From Bacteroidota bacterium (GTDB lineage: Bacteria > Bacteroidota > Bacteroidia > Flavobacteriales_D > Sanyastnellaceae): DNA of 62,503 bases. Position 1 is the stretch's first letter, and each line of letters begins with the position of its first letter. The stretch is from the NCBI GenBank assembly GCA_027622975.1, contig JAQBVN010000014.1:1-62503 (forward strand), written 5' to 3'. A model generated the notes under the pieces. It was given only the letters and a program-made list of their open reading frames with translations. It ran no database searches and had not been told where the DNA came from. This document shows positions 16,359 through 25,322 of the stretch, piece by piece. The position numbers and the translations under genes are program-made.

Positions 16359-17464
16359 GGTTGGACGGTTTGGGGGTGGCTGGCAAGGAGCCATGAATGG
16401 AGCTGCCCTTCGGCATGGAGATTGGCTTCCACGGTGGGCAGATTGCCTGTGGGATGTGCAGGAATGCGTCCGGCTTCCAATTGAGTTTGGCTGATGCACG
16501 CAAAGCCAAACCGATCAGCCCACAATCTTCCCAGCATGGCCTGCTCGGGCTGCCCGGGGGTGGGGACCAAGATGGCGCGTACGCCGAGCGCTGCCAGATC
16601 GAGTTGAGAGCTGTACCCGCTTCGACAAACCACTGTGGTTGCCTCTTGAAGGGCATGGGCAAGCGCTTCATCAGAGGGGTCATGCCAGGTTGTGATGTGG
16701 CCGTCTGTTCGGGTACCACCACCAGGGCGACCTGCAATGATGAGGCACGGAGACTCGTCGTTCGACATCCACGATCGCAACGCTTCTTCCATCAGAGTTC
16801 GGTGGGGTTCCACTCCACTGACCATGCCCACCTTGTGCCAACGAGGGGTTGGGTTTGGCAAGCGATAGGGGGCCAAACGACTCAGTACACCGACATACAA
16901 TGTGCGGGGATGGACGCGTGCGGTGGCCAGTGAGCCACTGAGGGAGGAAGGCCCAGGTGAGGTGTCGGGAACCCAGAGCGCATCGAAGGACTGTGCCCAC
17001 CGAGCCACCACCGCACGTGCCACCCCTTCAAGCATGGAAGGCACGGGGACTTGAAGCTGGTGGGACATCAAGATCGAGGGCACATCTTTCACAGCGCATC
17101 CGTAGCAATTGTCGGAGAAAATGGCATCCACACCATGGTCCTTGACAAAGTCAGCCGTCCACCTGCGTTCCATGTCTACATGGGCAACAAAGGCTGGGAT
17201 TTGACCTGCGATTTTCAAAAAATTGCCACGTTTGGCATAACGGATGTCGAGACCGGGCTTGACGTGAAAGGACACAGAGGGTTCTTGCCCCACATGAGAT
17301 TGGAGCCAGGCCAAGGCCGTCCCTCGACTGGCCACATGCACATGCCATCCATGCCTAAGGGCGCACCGGATGATGGGAAGGGTGCGCGTGGCATGCCCCA
17401 TCCCCCAATCCAGGACGGTCACCAAGAGGTTGGGACTTGTCTTGCCATGTGAAACGTCCAACAT
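16355..17464 (-). CDS. GT-B fold glycosyltransferase (family 28/MurG-like C-terminus)
   Basis: 369 residues. The N-terminal Gly-rich donor/acceptor motif is VLDWGMGHATRTLPI. The C-terminal half has IIAGRPGGG and a nucleotide-sugar region ATTVVCRSGYSSQLDLAALG followed by VPTPGQPEQAMLG, as in MurG/GT28 and related proteins. Donor and acceptor are unknown. It is translationally coupled to tadA through a GTGA overlap. A GAACTTCG sequence lies 6 nt upstream of its ATG. It is divergent from trmB with 39 bp between starts. Confidence 0.8.
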   Translation of the reverse strand: MLDVSHGKTSPNLLVTVLDWGMGHATRTLPIIRCALRHGWHVHVASRGTALAWLQSHVGQEPSVSFHVKPGLDIRYAKRGNFLKIAGQIPAFVAHVDMERRWTADFVKDHGVDAIFSDNCYGCAVKDVPSILMSHQLQVPVPSMLEGVARAVVARWAQSFDALWVPDTSPGPSSLSGSLATARVHPRTLYVGVLSRLAPYRLPNPTPRWHKVGMVSGVEPHRTLMEEALRSWMSNDESPCLIIAGRPGGGTRTDGHITTWHDPSDEALAHALQEATTVVCRSGYSSQLDLAALGVRAILVPTPGQPEQAMLGRLWADRFGFACISQTQLEAGRIPAHPTGNLPTVEANLHAEGQLHSWLLASHPQTVQP

Positions 17465-17503
17465 CGAGTTCGAAGTTCCTAATTTCGCGGCAATTCAGAG
17501 ACC

Positions 17504-18217
17504 ATGGGAAAGGGCAAACTTTGGAAGTGGGAGGAAAATGCGGAGATGGGCAACGTCTTCGAGCCAGACCTCCAAGAGGCCGTGCAAGGTGCGGAACACC
17601 CCTACAAAGGGAAGTGGCATGAAGAAGTTTTTGGCAATGACCATCCCATCACCTTGGAACTTGGATGCGGAAAGGGCGAATACACCGTGGGGCTTGCGCG
17701 GAAGTGGCCCAATCGAAATTTCATCGGTGTGGACATCAAGGGGCATCGATTTTGGCGAGGAGCCAAAACCGCCAACCAAGAGCAACTTTCCAACGTCGCG
17801 TTCTTGCGCACCCGAATTGAGTTCATCGACCAGTTTTTTGGTCCTGGCGAAGTTGCGGACGTTTGGTTGACCTTCAGCGATCCACAGCCCAAGGACGAGA
17901 AGGGAACCAAACGCATCACCTCGGGCAAATTCATCGAGCGGTACCGAAAGTTTCTCGCACCGGGAGGCACCATCAAGGTCAAGTCTGACAGCACGCTGCT
18001 TTATGCCTTGTCCAAGGAGGATTACGTCGCGGCTGGCTATCCGTTGATTCACGATACCGAGGATGTCTACGGGGGATTTCTTGCCAAGGTGGATCCAGAA
18101 TTGAGGGAAGCCTTGGAGATCAAAACGTATTACGAAAAGCGTTGGCTTGAGGAAGGCAAGAACATTCACTTCTTGGAAATCAAGCCGGCCCCCTTGTCTA
18201 CGGCAGAACTTCCATGA
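17504..18217 (+). CDS. trmB: tRNA (guanine-N7-)-methyltransferase
   Basis: 237 residues. The SAM-binding motif is TLELGCGKGEYTVGLA, followed by FIGVDIKGHRFWRGA. The family motif VWLTFSDPQPKDEKGTKRI is characteristic of TrmB. It methylates G46 of the tRNA variable loop. A TAATTTCG box lies 16 nt upstream of the ATG. Its stop overlaps the next start (ATGA). Confidence 0.93.
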   Translation: MGKGKLWKWEENAEMGNVFEPDLQEAVQGAEHPYKGKWHEEVFGNDHPITLELGCGKGEYTVGLARKWPNRNFIGVDIKGHRFWRGAKTANQEQLSNVAFLRTRIEFIDQFFGPGEVADVWLTFSDPQPKDEKGTKRITSGKFIERYRKFLAPGGTIKVKSDSTLLYALSKEDYVAAGYPLIHDTEDVYGGFLAKVDPELREALEIKTYYEKRWLEEGKNIHFLEIKPAPLSTAELP

Positions 18218-18555
18218 GGGACCACCACGATGACCGGGATTTTGAGGCTGAGCTGTTCCAGTTGGTTCGTGCCATTCCCAAAGGTCGTGTGACGTCGTAT
18301 GGTGCGTTGGCGGCGGCTTTGGGTTCTGCCCAGGCGAGTCGACGCGTGGGATGGGTGCTGAACCAAAGTTTTGGAGTGATTCCTTCCGTGCCCGCTCACC
18401 GCGTCGTGAATCGCTTGGGCCAATTGACGGGGGCATCCCATTTTCCAGAAGATCGCGCCATGGATCGTTTGCTCGAAGAGGAGGGCGTGGTGGTTTCCAA
18501 CGGAAGCGTTGTGGACTTTGACCGCGTGTTTTGGGACCCCATGCGCGACCTTTGA
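18214..18555 (+). CDS. Alkyltransferase-like protein (Cys-less MGMT homologue)
   Basis: 113 residues, corresponding to the C-terminal DNA-binding domain of O6-alkylguanine-DNA alkyltransferases. The start of the helix-turn-helix (IPKGRVTSYGALAAALG) and the Arg-finger helix (SRRVGWVLNQ) are present. The active-site PCHRV is PAHRV (Ala61 in place of Cys), so alkyl transfer is impossible. Alkyltransferase-like proteins (ATL) bind O6-alkylguanine and flag it for nucleotide excision repair. It starts on a 4-nt ATGA overlap with trmB and ends 5 nt before mrp. Confidence 0.88.
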   Translation: MRDHHDDRDFEAELFQLVRAIPKGRVTSYGALAAALGSAQASRRVGWVLNQSFGVIPSVPAHRVVNRLGQLTGASHFPEDRAMDRLLEEEGVVVSNGSVVDFDRVFWDPMRDL

Positions 18556-18560
18556 CCTCG

Positions 18561-19637
18561 ATGAGCATTTGGACTTTGGATGCGGTGCGTGAAGCACTGC
18601 GCGGTGTGATGGAGCCTGAACTAGGCAAGGACATCATTTCGCTTGATTTGGTCACGTTCCACGGGGAGCCCGGAGAGGGTGGCGTTGGACTCTTGATTGA
18701 AGTGAAATCGAGCAATCCCGCAATGCATGCCCGCAAACGCATGCAGGATGCTGTGGAATTTGCGTTGGAGCGTGGTTTGGGCATCCCCTTGAATTGTCAA
18801 GTGAATGTGGTCCCGTTGAAGCAGGAGGAGCGCACGTTGGATACTCGGAAAGTGCTGCCGGGCGTTCAACATGTGATCGCGGTGGCTTCGGGAAAGGGAG
18901 GGGTTGGAAAAAGCACGGTGTCATCCAATGTCGCCGTCGCCCTCGCCCAGCTTGGATACAAAGTGGGGCTCGTCGACGCCGACATTCACGGCCCGAGCAT
19001 CCCGACCATGTTTGACGTGGTGGGCGAAAAACCGCAGCCGGTCGAGGTGGAAGGCAAGACCAAAATTCAACCCGTCGAGCAACATGGCGTGAAGGTCCTC
19101 TCCATTGGGTTTTTCGCTGACCCCGACCAAGCCATTGTGTGGCGCGGACCCATGGCAAGCCGAGCCCTGAATCAATTGTTCACGGACGCGGATTGGGGTG
19201 CACTCGATTTCATGATTGTGGACCTGCCTCCAGGAACGGGCGACATCCACTTGTCGTTGGTTCAACAAATCCCCTTGACAGGTGCGGTCATTGTAAGCAC
19301 CCCCCAAGACGTGGCGCTTGCCGATGCCCGAAAGGGGGTGGGCATGTTTCGGCTGGACGAATTGAAGGTTCCGGTCCTCGGTTTGGTGGAGAACATGGCG
19401 TATTTCGTGCCCCCGGATATGCCTGAGAAGCGGTACCACATTTTTGGTCGAGATGGGGTCAAACGCCTGGCCGACAGCCTCGAAGCACCCTTCCTCGGAG
19501 AGTTGCCATTGCTGCAAACCATCCGTGAAGCAGGAGACGCTGGCCGGCCGGCTGTGATGCAAACAAGCGGGGAGGCTGCCGCGGCATTTCGGGCCGTGGT
19601 TGCTAACTTGCTGAAGCAATTGGGTAAGTCCGTGTGA
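18561..19637 (+). CDS. mrp: Mrp/ApbC-type Fe-S cluster carrier ATPase
   Basis: 358 residues from ATG 18561. The N-terminal MIP18/DUF59 domain (about 1-85, including VMEPELGKDIISLDLV) is followed by a P-loop ATPase with deviant Walker A SGKGGVGKST (110-119), and DADIHGPSIPTMF and VDLPPGTGDIHL motifs. Mrp/ApbC proteins bind and transfer Fe-S clusters. The nfu gene follows 57 nt later and ferredoxin genes beyond, giving an Fe-S assembly neighbourhood. The usual C-terminal CxxC is not obvious here; residues near VENMAYF lack it. Confidence 0.92.
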   Translation: MSIWTLDAVREALRGVMEPELGKDIISLDLVTFHGEPGEGGVGLLIEVKSSNPAMHARKRMQDAVEFALERGLGIPLNCQVNVVPLKQEERTLDTRKVLPGVQHVIAVASGKGGVGKSTVSSNVAVALAQLGYKVGLVDADIHGPSIPTMFDVVGEKPQPVEVEGKTKIQPVEQHGVKVLSIGFFADPDQAIVWRGPMASRALNQLFTDADWGALDFMIVDLPPGTGDIHLSLVQQIPLTGAVIVSTPQDVALADARKGVGMFRLDELKVPVLGLVENMAYFVPPDMPEKRYHIFGRDGVKRLADSLEAPFLGELPLLQTIREAGDAGRPAVMQTSGEAAAAFRAVVANLLKQLGKSV

Positions 19638-19694
19638 GCGCTGCAAGCCCGATGGATCGCACCCCTTCAACGTTGAACCCAACCAACGCGTGAC

Positions 19695-19934
19695 ATGTCT
19701 GATTTGAAAACACGGGTTGAAGCCACCCTCGATGAGTTGAGGCCTTACCTCGAGGCAGACGGAGGTGACATTCGTTTGGTCGAAATCACGGAGGATTTGG
19801 TGGTGCGCCTGGAATTGTTGGGTGCTTGTGCAGATTGCTCCATGATTCACATGACGTTGAAGGGAGGGGTCGAGTCGGCTTTGAAGAAGGCGGCACCCGA
19901 ATTGACGGGCATTGAAGCGGTGAATTTGGCCTGA
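19695..19934 (+). CDS. Nfu-type Fe-S scaffold (NifU C-terminal domain)
   Basis: 79 residues, a stand-alone NifU C-terminal domain. It opens with the typical LRPYLEADGGDIRLVEI and has the cluster-binding CxxC at Cys45 and Cys48 (GACADCSM). It accepts and delivers Fe-S clusters in the cytoplasm. Placement directly after mrp supports joint function. No clear separate promoter was seen. Confidence 0.92.
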   Translation: MSDLKTRVEATLDELRPYLEADGGDIRLVEITEDLVVRLELLGACADCSMIHMTLKGGVESALKKAAPELTGIEAVNLA

Positions 19935-20015
19935 CCGTCCCTCCGTCTCCTAAACCCTACTATTTTTATAGGCTAAAACTGATTGAACACCACCTCACTT
20001 GCATTGTTGCGTGAG

Positions 20016-20023
20016 TACTTTTG
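20016..20023 (+). promoter_or_regulatory. TAnnTTTG box upstream of ferredoxin reductase gene
   Basis: TACTTTTG is an exact -7 consensus, ending 8 nt before the ATG at 20032. The AT-rich stretch 19953-19980 lies upstream. No TTG is found at 19-21 nt. Confidence 0.5.
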
Positions 20024-20031
20024 CGCCCATC

Positions 20032-21039
20032 ATGATCCAAACTGACATTCTGATCATCGGGGCCGGTCCTTGCGGTCTATTCACCGTGTTTGAAGCCGGC
20101 CTGTTGAAGCTCCGCTGCCACCTCATCGATGCTTTGCCTCAAGCTGGGGGACAGTGCTCGGAGATTTATCCCAAAAAGCCCATCTACGACATTCCAGCGT
20201 ATCCTTCAATTTTGGCCGGAGAGCTCGTGGACAAATTGATGGAACAGGCGGAGCCTTTCAAACCTGGATTCACGCTTGGCGAGCGCGCGGAAACCATTGT
20301 CAAGGATGAGGAGGATCAATTCATTGTGACGACCAGTCGAGGGACGATTCATCGTGCGCCAGTGATCGCCATTGCAGGCGGTTTGGGCTGTTTTGAGCCA
20401 AGAAAACCGCCCATTGACAACCTCTCCAACTACGAGGACAGGGGTGTGGAATACATCATCAAAGACCCAGAATTCTACCGTGGCAAGCGCGTGGTCATCA
20501 GCGGTGGGGGAGACAGTGCGTTGGACTGGACCATTTTTCTTGCTGATGGCGTGGCCAGTGAGGTTACGTTGATTCACCGTCGAGAGGGTTTTCGAGGTCA
20601 TCTTGACAGCGTCCAAAAGGTGATGGACCTCGCTGAACAGGGCCGCATTCGGTTGCTGACCAACGCTGAGGTCATGGGTGTGGATGGGGAGGGGCAGCTC
20701 CAACGTTTGACCATCGATCACCAGCAACAAGGGGAGTTGGTGTTGGAAACGGATCATTGGATCCCGCTTTTTGGACTGAGTCCCAAGCTCGGACCTATCG
20801 CTGACTGGAACCTCAACATCAGCAAGAACGCGGTGGAGGTGGATACCTTCGACTACAGCACCAACGTTCCCGGCATCTATGCCATTGGCGACATCAACAC
20901 CTATCCAGGCAAGTTGAAGCTCATTCTGTGCGGATTCCATGAGGCTACCCTGATGGTTCAAAGTGCGTTCAAGCGCATCTACCCCGACAAAAACCTGGTG
21001 CTGAAGTACACCACGGTCAATGGGGTGAGTGGCTTCTGA
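20032..21039 (+). CDS. Ferredoxin-NADP reductase, thioredoxin-reductase-like type
   Basis: 335 residues from ATG 20032. The FAD motif is ILIIGAGPCGLFT near the N-terminus, and the NADP motif is VVISGGGDSALDW. A C-terminal FAD-binding end is IYAIGDINTYPGKLKLI. It lacks the CxxC redox pair of thioredoxin reductases, which identifies the FNR type. It exchanges electrons between NADPH and ferredoxin, and a ferredoxin gene follows at once. Confidence 0.9.
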   Translation: MIQTDILIIGAGPCGLFTVFEAGLLKLRCHLIDALPQAGGQCSEIYPKKPIYDIPAYPSILAGELVDKLMEQAEPFKPGFTLGERAETIVKDEEDQFIVTTSRGTIHRAPVIAIAGGLGCFEPRKPPIDNLSNYEDRGVEYIIKDPEFYRGKRVVISGGGDSALDWTIFLADGVASEVTLIHRREGFRGHLDSVQKVMDLAEQGRIRLLTNAEVMGVDGEGQLQRLTIDHQQQGELVLETDHWIPLFGLSPKLGPIADWNLNISKNAVEVDTFDYSTNVPGIYAIGDINTYPGKLKLILCGFHEATLMVQSAFKRIYPDKNLVLKYTTVNGVSGF

Positions 21040-21046
21040 TTGCCCC

Positions 21047-21054
21047 TACCTTCG
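21047..21054 (+). promoter_or_regulatory. TACCTTCG box upstream of ferredoxin gene
   Basis: TACCTTCG lies 8 nt after the reductase stop and 16 nt before the ferredoxin ATG. It fits the recurrent start-proximal octamer of this window, suggesting ferredoxin can be transcribed on its own. Confidence 0.4.
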
Positions 21055-21070
21055 CGTCAAATTCACAGCC

Positions 21071-21391
21071 ATGAGCATGATCAAAGTCACGGTCATCGAC
21101 CGCGAGGGTGAAGCCCACGAATTGGATGCCCCCACAGACATGGGGATGAACATGATGGAGCTTTGCAAGAGTGCCGAATTGCCCGTAGAGGGCACCTGTG
21201 GAGGCATGGCCATGTGCGCTTCTTGTCACATGTACGTGAAAAGCCATCACGATTTGCCAGAGAAGTCAGGGGACGAAGAGGATATGTTGGACGAGGCCTT
21301 CCACGTGACGGGGGAAAGTCGCTTGGGATGTCAAATTCACCTCGCGGAAGACCTCGAGGGACTGGTGGTGCAGCTCGCTCCCGTGGGCTGA
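21071..21391 (+). CDS. 2Fe-2S ferredoxin, adrenodoxin-like
   Basis: 106 residues from ATG 21071 (Met3 is an alternative). The cluster ligands are Cys43, Cys49, Cys52 (CX5CX2C in TCGGMAMCASC) and Cys87 (RLGCQI). The acidic region SGDEEDMLDEAF between them is typical of the adrenodoxin/Isc Fdx type, so it probably supplies electrons for Fe-S assembly or other redox enzymes, with the upstream reductase as partner. Confidence 0.92.
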   Translation: MSMIKVTVIDREGEAHELDAPTDMGMNMMELCKSAELPVEGTCGGMAMCASCHMYVKSHHDLPEKSGDEEDMLDEAFHVTGESRLGCQIHLAEDLEGLVVQLAPVG

Positions 21392-21398
21392 TCTCAAT

Positions 21399-21415
21399 GC
21401 GGCACTTCGTGCTGC
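21399..21415. terminator. Weak hairpin between convergent genes
   Basis: A 7-bp stem, GCGGCAC with GTGCTGC (one G-T), around TTC, lies between the ferredoxin stop and the cpsB stop. There is no T run on either side, so terminator function is uncertain. Confidence 0.3.
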
Positions 21416-21426
21416 AGTAGGCGTGT

Positions 21427-22212
21427 TCAGATTTTAGGTCGGACACCCAATCCAGCATGTTTGGAATGTCCGCTTTCAAGCCACTGCTTGACGATTTTGG
21501 ATCGTACAAGTGATGCCATTGCATGAACATGTCTCATGCCATGGGCGTCGGTGCATAGAAAGGAGACCCAGCCGGCTTGCATCGCACGTTCAGCCATTTC
21601 CTTGGTTTCTGGGCCGTATGCACCTACCAGAGAAGCTGCGTTGATGGAGAGCCACCCTCCTCTGTCAAACCACATTCGCAGCAGGTTGTCGTTCCGATGC
21701 AGGTAGGGGTAGCGCTCACAATGAGCGAGCAGGGGGGTGATGCCACGGGTTTGGAGGGTAAACAAGACCTCTTCTACCATGGCTTGCTCCGGGGCTTGGT
21801 GAAACCCAAATTCCACGAGGACCAAGGTCTTGTGGTTCCCCTCGTATTCCCAAGGGATGGTCATCAGCTCGCCTTCGGGGAGGAGTGCCATGAATTCGTG
21901 GTCCATGTGGTATTCTGCAGCCAACTGAAGTTCCATGTGGATGTCCAAATCCGACACGGCCTGCTGAAGCTTGGCGAAGGCCGGTCGAAGGGTCTCTGGA
22001 TTGTTGGGGTACAGGTCAGCCATGATGTGTGGTGTGATGACCATGCCCCGGTATCCCAATGCCGACATGCCGCGAACCATATCCAGTGCTTCATCCACAT
22101 TCGTAGCGCCGTCATCCACCCCAGGCGCGAGATGACTGTGAATGTCCCAGCCGAGTTCCCTCCATTCGATGGCAATCTCGTCTGTGCGTTTCCAAGGCCA
22201 ACGGATGGGCAT
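21427..22212 (-). CDS. cpsB: CpsB/YwqE-type tyrosine-protein phosphatase (PHP domain)
   Basis: 261 residues from ATG 22212, which overlaps the stop of the rfbB-like gene (ATGA). The N-terminal metal motif is DIHSHLAPGVDDGA. Further PHP ligands appear in VITPHIMADLYPN, LLAHCERYPYL and LCTDAHGMRH. These Mn-dependent phosphatases dephosphorylate the BY-kinase that controls capsule or exopolysaccharide export. It is the last gene of the sugar-nucleotide operon, consistent with a polysaccharide role. The cognate kinase is not in the window. Confidence 0.88.
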   Translation of the reverse strand: MPIRWPWKRTDEIAIEWRELGWDIHSHLAPGVDDGATNVDEALDMVRGMSALGYRGMVITPHIMADLYPNNPETLRPAFAKLQQAVSDLDIHMELQLAAEYHMDHEFMALLPEGELMTIPWEYEGNHKTLVLVEFGFHQAPEQAMVEEVLFTLQTRGITPLLAHCERYPYLHRNDNLLRMWFDRGGWLSINAASLVGAYGPETKEMAERAMQAGWVSFLCTDAHGMRHVHAMASLVRSKIVKQWLESGHSKHAGLGVRPKI

Positions 22213-23309
22213 CAGCGGTTGTCGTAATGTTGTTCGTAGTATTTCTGGTAGTCCCCCGACGTGACATCTTCGAGCCAAGCGCCGTTGGCGAGGTACCACT
22301 GGACAGTGGATGTCAGTCCTTGTTCGAATGTGATGCTTGGTTTCCAGCCCAAACGCGCTTCCAAGTGACTCGCGTCGATGGCATACCTCATGTCGTGCCC
22401 TGCCCTGTCCTTCACAAACGTGATGAGGGAGTCACTGAACCCTGGTTCCCGACCCAATTCGGCGTCGACCAATTCGATAAGCTTGCGCACAAGGTCAATG
22501 TTTCTCCATTCGTTGAGTCCACCGATGTTGTAAGTGTCGCCCACCCATCCGGTGTGGAGAATCGTGTCAATGGCAGCCGCATGATCCTCCACCCACAACC
22601 AATCTCGGATGTTGATTCCCTCCCCGTAAATCGGTAGCGGACGGCTGTCCACGATGTTTCGAATCATCAGTGGGATGAGCTTCTCCGGGAATTGATGGGA
22701 TCCGTAGTTGTTGCTGCAATTGGAGATGACGATGGGCATCCCATAGGTGTGGTGATAGGCCCTGACCACATGGTCACTCGACGCTTTGGAGGCGCTGTAA
22801 GGGGACCTCGGGTCGTATGGTGTAGTCTCTGAAAACAGACCTTCCGCCCCCAAGGACCCATAGACTTCATCCGTGCTGACATGGTAAAAAAGGCTTGTTT
22901 CCATGCATCTGCGTTCTGACCATTGCTGGCGCGCCACATTGAGCAGGTTTGCAGTGCCCAAAATGTTGGTCTCAAGGAAAGCCAGAGGGTGGGTGATGCT
23001 GCGGTCCACATGCGACTCTGCGGCCAGGTGAATGACGGCATCAAACGCGTGTTCCCTGAAGAGCTGGGTGACAAGGGATTCGTCGCGAATGTCACCGCGC
23101 TGAAAGTGGTAACGCGGATTGGATTCGACGTCCTTGAGGTTGGCCAAGTTGCCAGCGTACGTCAGCGCATCGAGGTTGACCAGAACCATTGTGGAATGTT
23201 CCGCCAGCAGGCGACGAATCACATGCGAGCCAATGAATCCTGCACCGCCAGTGACCAACACAGATTGAAAGGACCTCGGGGAAGCGGGTGCATGAAGGGA
23301 TTGGCTCAT
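22212..23309 (-). CDS. rfbB: dTDP-glucose 4,6-dehydratase
   Basis: 365 residues. Extended SDR fold: LVTGGAGFIGSHVIRRL near the N-terminus, LAAESHVDRSI, STDEVYGSLG with the catalytic Thr-Asp-Glu, YSASKA with Tyr and Lys, and SNCSNNYGSHQFPEKLIPL. These are signature segments of RfbB/RmlB. It converts dTDP-glucose to dTDP-4-keto-6-deoxyglucose. The other rml genes are not nearby. It ends on an overlap with cpsB and lies 62 nt after the upstream dehydrogenase gene. Confidence 0.92.
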   Translation of the reverse strand: MSQSLHAPASPRSFQSVLVTGGAGFIGSHVIRRLLAEHSTMVLVNLDALTYAGNLANLKDVESNPRYHFQRGDIRDESLVTQLFREHAFDAVIHLAAESHVDRSITHPLAFLETNILGTANLLNVARQQWSERRCMETSLFYHVSTDEVYGSLGAEGLFSETTPYDPRSPYSASKASSDHVVRAYHHTYGMPIVISNCSNNYGSHQFPEKLIPLMIRNIVDSRPLPIYGEGINIRDWLWVEDHAAAIDTILHTGWVGDTYNIGGLNEWRNIDLVRKLIELVDAELGREPGFSDSLITFVKDRAGHDMRYAIDASHLEARLGWKPSITFEQGLTSTVQWYLANGAWLEDVTSGDYQKYYEQHYDNR

Positions 23310-23371
23310 GGTTTGTGTTTGTTTGGCTTTTGGGATATTCTATCCAAGGTGTGTGATGCGGTAGGGAGGTG

Positions 23372-24676
23372 TCAAAGGCTCCAATAATCTAGATCTCCAG
23401 TTCGTCCCCGAAACACGCCTTTGACGTCCACGACTGTGCCTCGACCGCGGTGCAAGAGAGACTTGAAATCGTCCGCACCCATGGCCATGTATTCGTTGTG
23501 ATTGACCGCCATGATCACGGCATGATAGGCGCCCTGTTCAGGAGCTTCACACAAATTTAGATCGTATTCGTGCTTCACCTCTTCAGGGTTTGCGTGGGGG
23601 TCCACGAGGTCAATCTTGACGTTGAACGATTGCAATTCTGTGATGACGTCGATGACTTTGGTGTTGCGGATGTCCGCGACATTTTCTTTGAAGGTCAAAC
23701 CCATCACCAACACCCTTGCCTCGAGCGGGTTGATGTCATGGGCGAGAAGCCGCTTCACGGTTTGCTTCCCCACGTAAAATCCCATGCTGTCGTTGACATA
23801 GCGGCCACTGTTGATCACACGCGCATGGTAGCCGAGCTTGTTGGATTTCCATGTGAGGTAGTACGGGTCGATGCCAATGCAGTGTCCCCCCACCAGGCCG
23901 GGCTGAAATTTCAGGAAATTCCATTTGGTGCCTGCAGCCTCCAACACTTCAAAGGTGTTGATGCCGATGCGGTTGAAGATGATGCTCAGTTCATTGACCA
24001 AGGCGATGTTGACGTCTCGTTGGGTGTTCTCAATGATTTTGGAAGCTTCGGCCACGCGGATGCTGCTCGCACGGTGCGTTCCTGCCTTGACCACGAGGTC
24101 GTAGGTTCGTGCTACGGTGTCCAACGTCACGTCATCACAGGCACCCACCACCTTCACAATGGTTTCAATCGTGTTCACCTTGTCGCCAGGGTTGATGCGT
24201 TCGGGGCTGTACCCCACGAAGAAGTCGACCCCCATTTTCAGTCCGCTTTCTTCTTCAAGGACAGGCACGCAATCCTCTTCAGTGCATCCTGGATACACCG
24301 TGCTTTCGTACACCACGATGTCTCCTGGCTTCAGGGCACGACCCACCGTGCGCGAGGCAGCCAACAAGGGTCCAAGGTCCGGTTGGTGGCTGGCGTGAAT
24401 GGGTGTGGGAACCGCCACGATGTGGAACTGGGCTGCTTTCAGATCCTCGGGGTCACACGTGAAGGTGATGTCGCGGTTGTCAAACCCTTCGGCAGGGACC
24501 TCCTCTGACGGGTCTTCGCCGCGTTTCATCATGTCGATGCGTTTGGCGTTGATGTCAAAACCCAACACGCGCAAATGTTGGGCAAAGGCCAATGCGATTG
24601 GCAGTCCCACATACCCCAAGCCCACCACGGACATGGTGGCTTCTTTCTGGGTCAATCGGTCATGCAAATTGGTCAC
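23372..24676 (-). CDS. UDP-N-acetylhexosamine 6-dehydrogenase (WbpA/TviB-like)
   Basis: 434 residues from GTG 24676, chosen because it overlaps the stop of the acetyltransferase gene (GTGA); Met15 is an alternative. NAD motif [14 protein letters not shown], then [12 protein letters not shown], and the catalytic Cys266 in [15 protein letters not shown]. The GHCIGIDP form marks UDP-GlcNAc/GalNAc dehydrogenases, unlike the GGSCFPKD form of the ugd gene in this operon. With the adjacent N-acetyltransferase and the DegT aminotransferase it fits synthesis of a diacetamido uronic acid. Confidence 0.88.
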   Translation of the reverse strand: MTNLHDRLTQKEATMSVVGLGYVGLPIALAFAQHLRVLGFDINAKRIDMMKRGEDPSEEVPAEGFDNRDITFTCDPEDLKAAQFHIVAVPTPIHASHQPDLGPLLAASRTVGRALKPGDIVVYESTVYPGCTEEDCVPVLEEESGLKMGVDFFVGYSPERINPGDKVNTIETIVKVVGACDDVTLDTVARTYDLVVKAGTHRASSIRVAEASKIIENTQRDVNIALVNELSIIFNRIGINTFEVLEAAGTKWNFLKFQPGLVGGHCIGIDPYYLTWKSNKLGYHARVINSGRYVNDSMGFYVGKQTVKRLLAHDINPLEARVLVMGLTFKENVADIRNTKVIDVITELQSFNVKIDLVDPHANPEEVKHEYDLNLCEAPEQGAYHAVIMAVNHNEYMAMGADDFKSLLHRGRGTVVDVKGVFRGRTGDLDYWSL

Positions 24677-25305
24677 GGGTTCAATGGTTTGAGTTGTTGG
24701 TTGTTCAATTGATAGTGAATGCCTGATTCTGGGCAGATGGCATGTCCTTTCCCGTCGAGCTGCAGGCGCTGACCATGGGCGGACATCCAGCCCATGAAGC
24801 GGGCTGGGACGCCTCCGACGAGTGCAAAGGCTGGAACGTCCTCGGTGACCACGGCGCCCGCAGCCACGAAGGAGAATGGTCCCAAGGTGACGCCGCACCG
24901 GATGGTGGCATTGGCCCCCACCGTGGCGCCACGCCCGACAACCGTGGACTCGTAGGCATCCCTGCGATTCACGGTGCTTCGCGGGTTGCGAACGTTGGTA
25001 AACACGCATGAGGGCCCCAGGAAGACATCGTCTTCAAGGACCACCCCTTCGTAGAGGCTGACGTTGTTTTGGATTTTCACCCGTGCTCCAATCTTCACAC
25101 CACGGGCGACAAAGGTGTTTTGGCCTAGGCTCGATCCCTCACCAATGACTGCTCCTGGCATCACATGGCAGAAATGCCAAACTTTGACCCCGGCCCCCAG
25201 CTCCGCGCCTTCATCGACCACAGCTGTCTCGTGGACTGCGGCCGGTGGCTGGGTTTGCAGAGGTCTGGATGTGGATTCCATCGTGGTGGATGTGATGCTG
25301 GCCAT
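24673..25305 (-). CDS. UDP-3-amino-uronate N-acetyltransferase (WbpD/WlbB-like)
   Basis: 210 residues. A left-handed parallel beta-helix of hexapeptide repeats runs from about 25 to 175 ([18 protein letters not shown], then [16 protein letters not shown]). The [13 protein letters not shown] loop and [14 protein letters not shown] segment match WbpD/WlbB proteins, which acetylate the 3-amino group of UDP-2-acetamido-3-amino-glucuronate. The first 20 residues are Ser/Thr-rich and outside the core. It is coupled to the downstream dehydrogenase by a 4-nt overlap. Confidence 0.87.
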   Translation of the reverse strand: MASITSTTMESTSRPLQTQPPAAVHETAVVDEGAELGAGVKVWHFCHVMPGAVIGEGSSLGQNTFVARGVKIGARVKIQNNVSLYEGVVLEDDVFLGPSCVFTNVRNPRSTVNRRDAYESTVVGRGATVGANATIRCGVTLGPFSFVAAGAVVTEDVPAFALVGGVPARFMGWMSAHGQRLQLDGKGHAICPESGIHYQLNNQQLKPLNP

Positions 25306-25322
25306 GTGGTGATCCGGGGTGC

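Noticed and set aside
17495..18784. Minus-strand open frame of about 430 codons opposite trmB, the ATL gene and the start of mrp
   Set aside because: It covers three recognised genes on the other strand and lacks any motif or start context.
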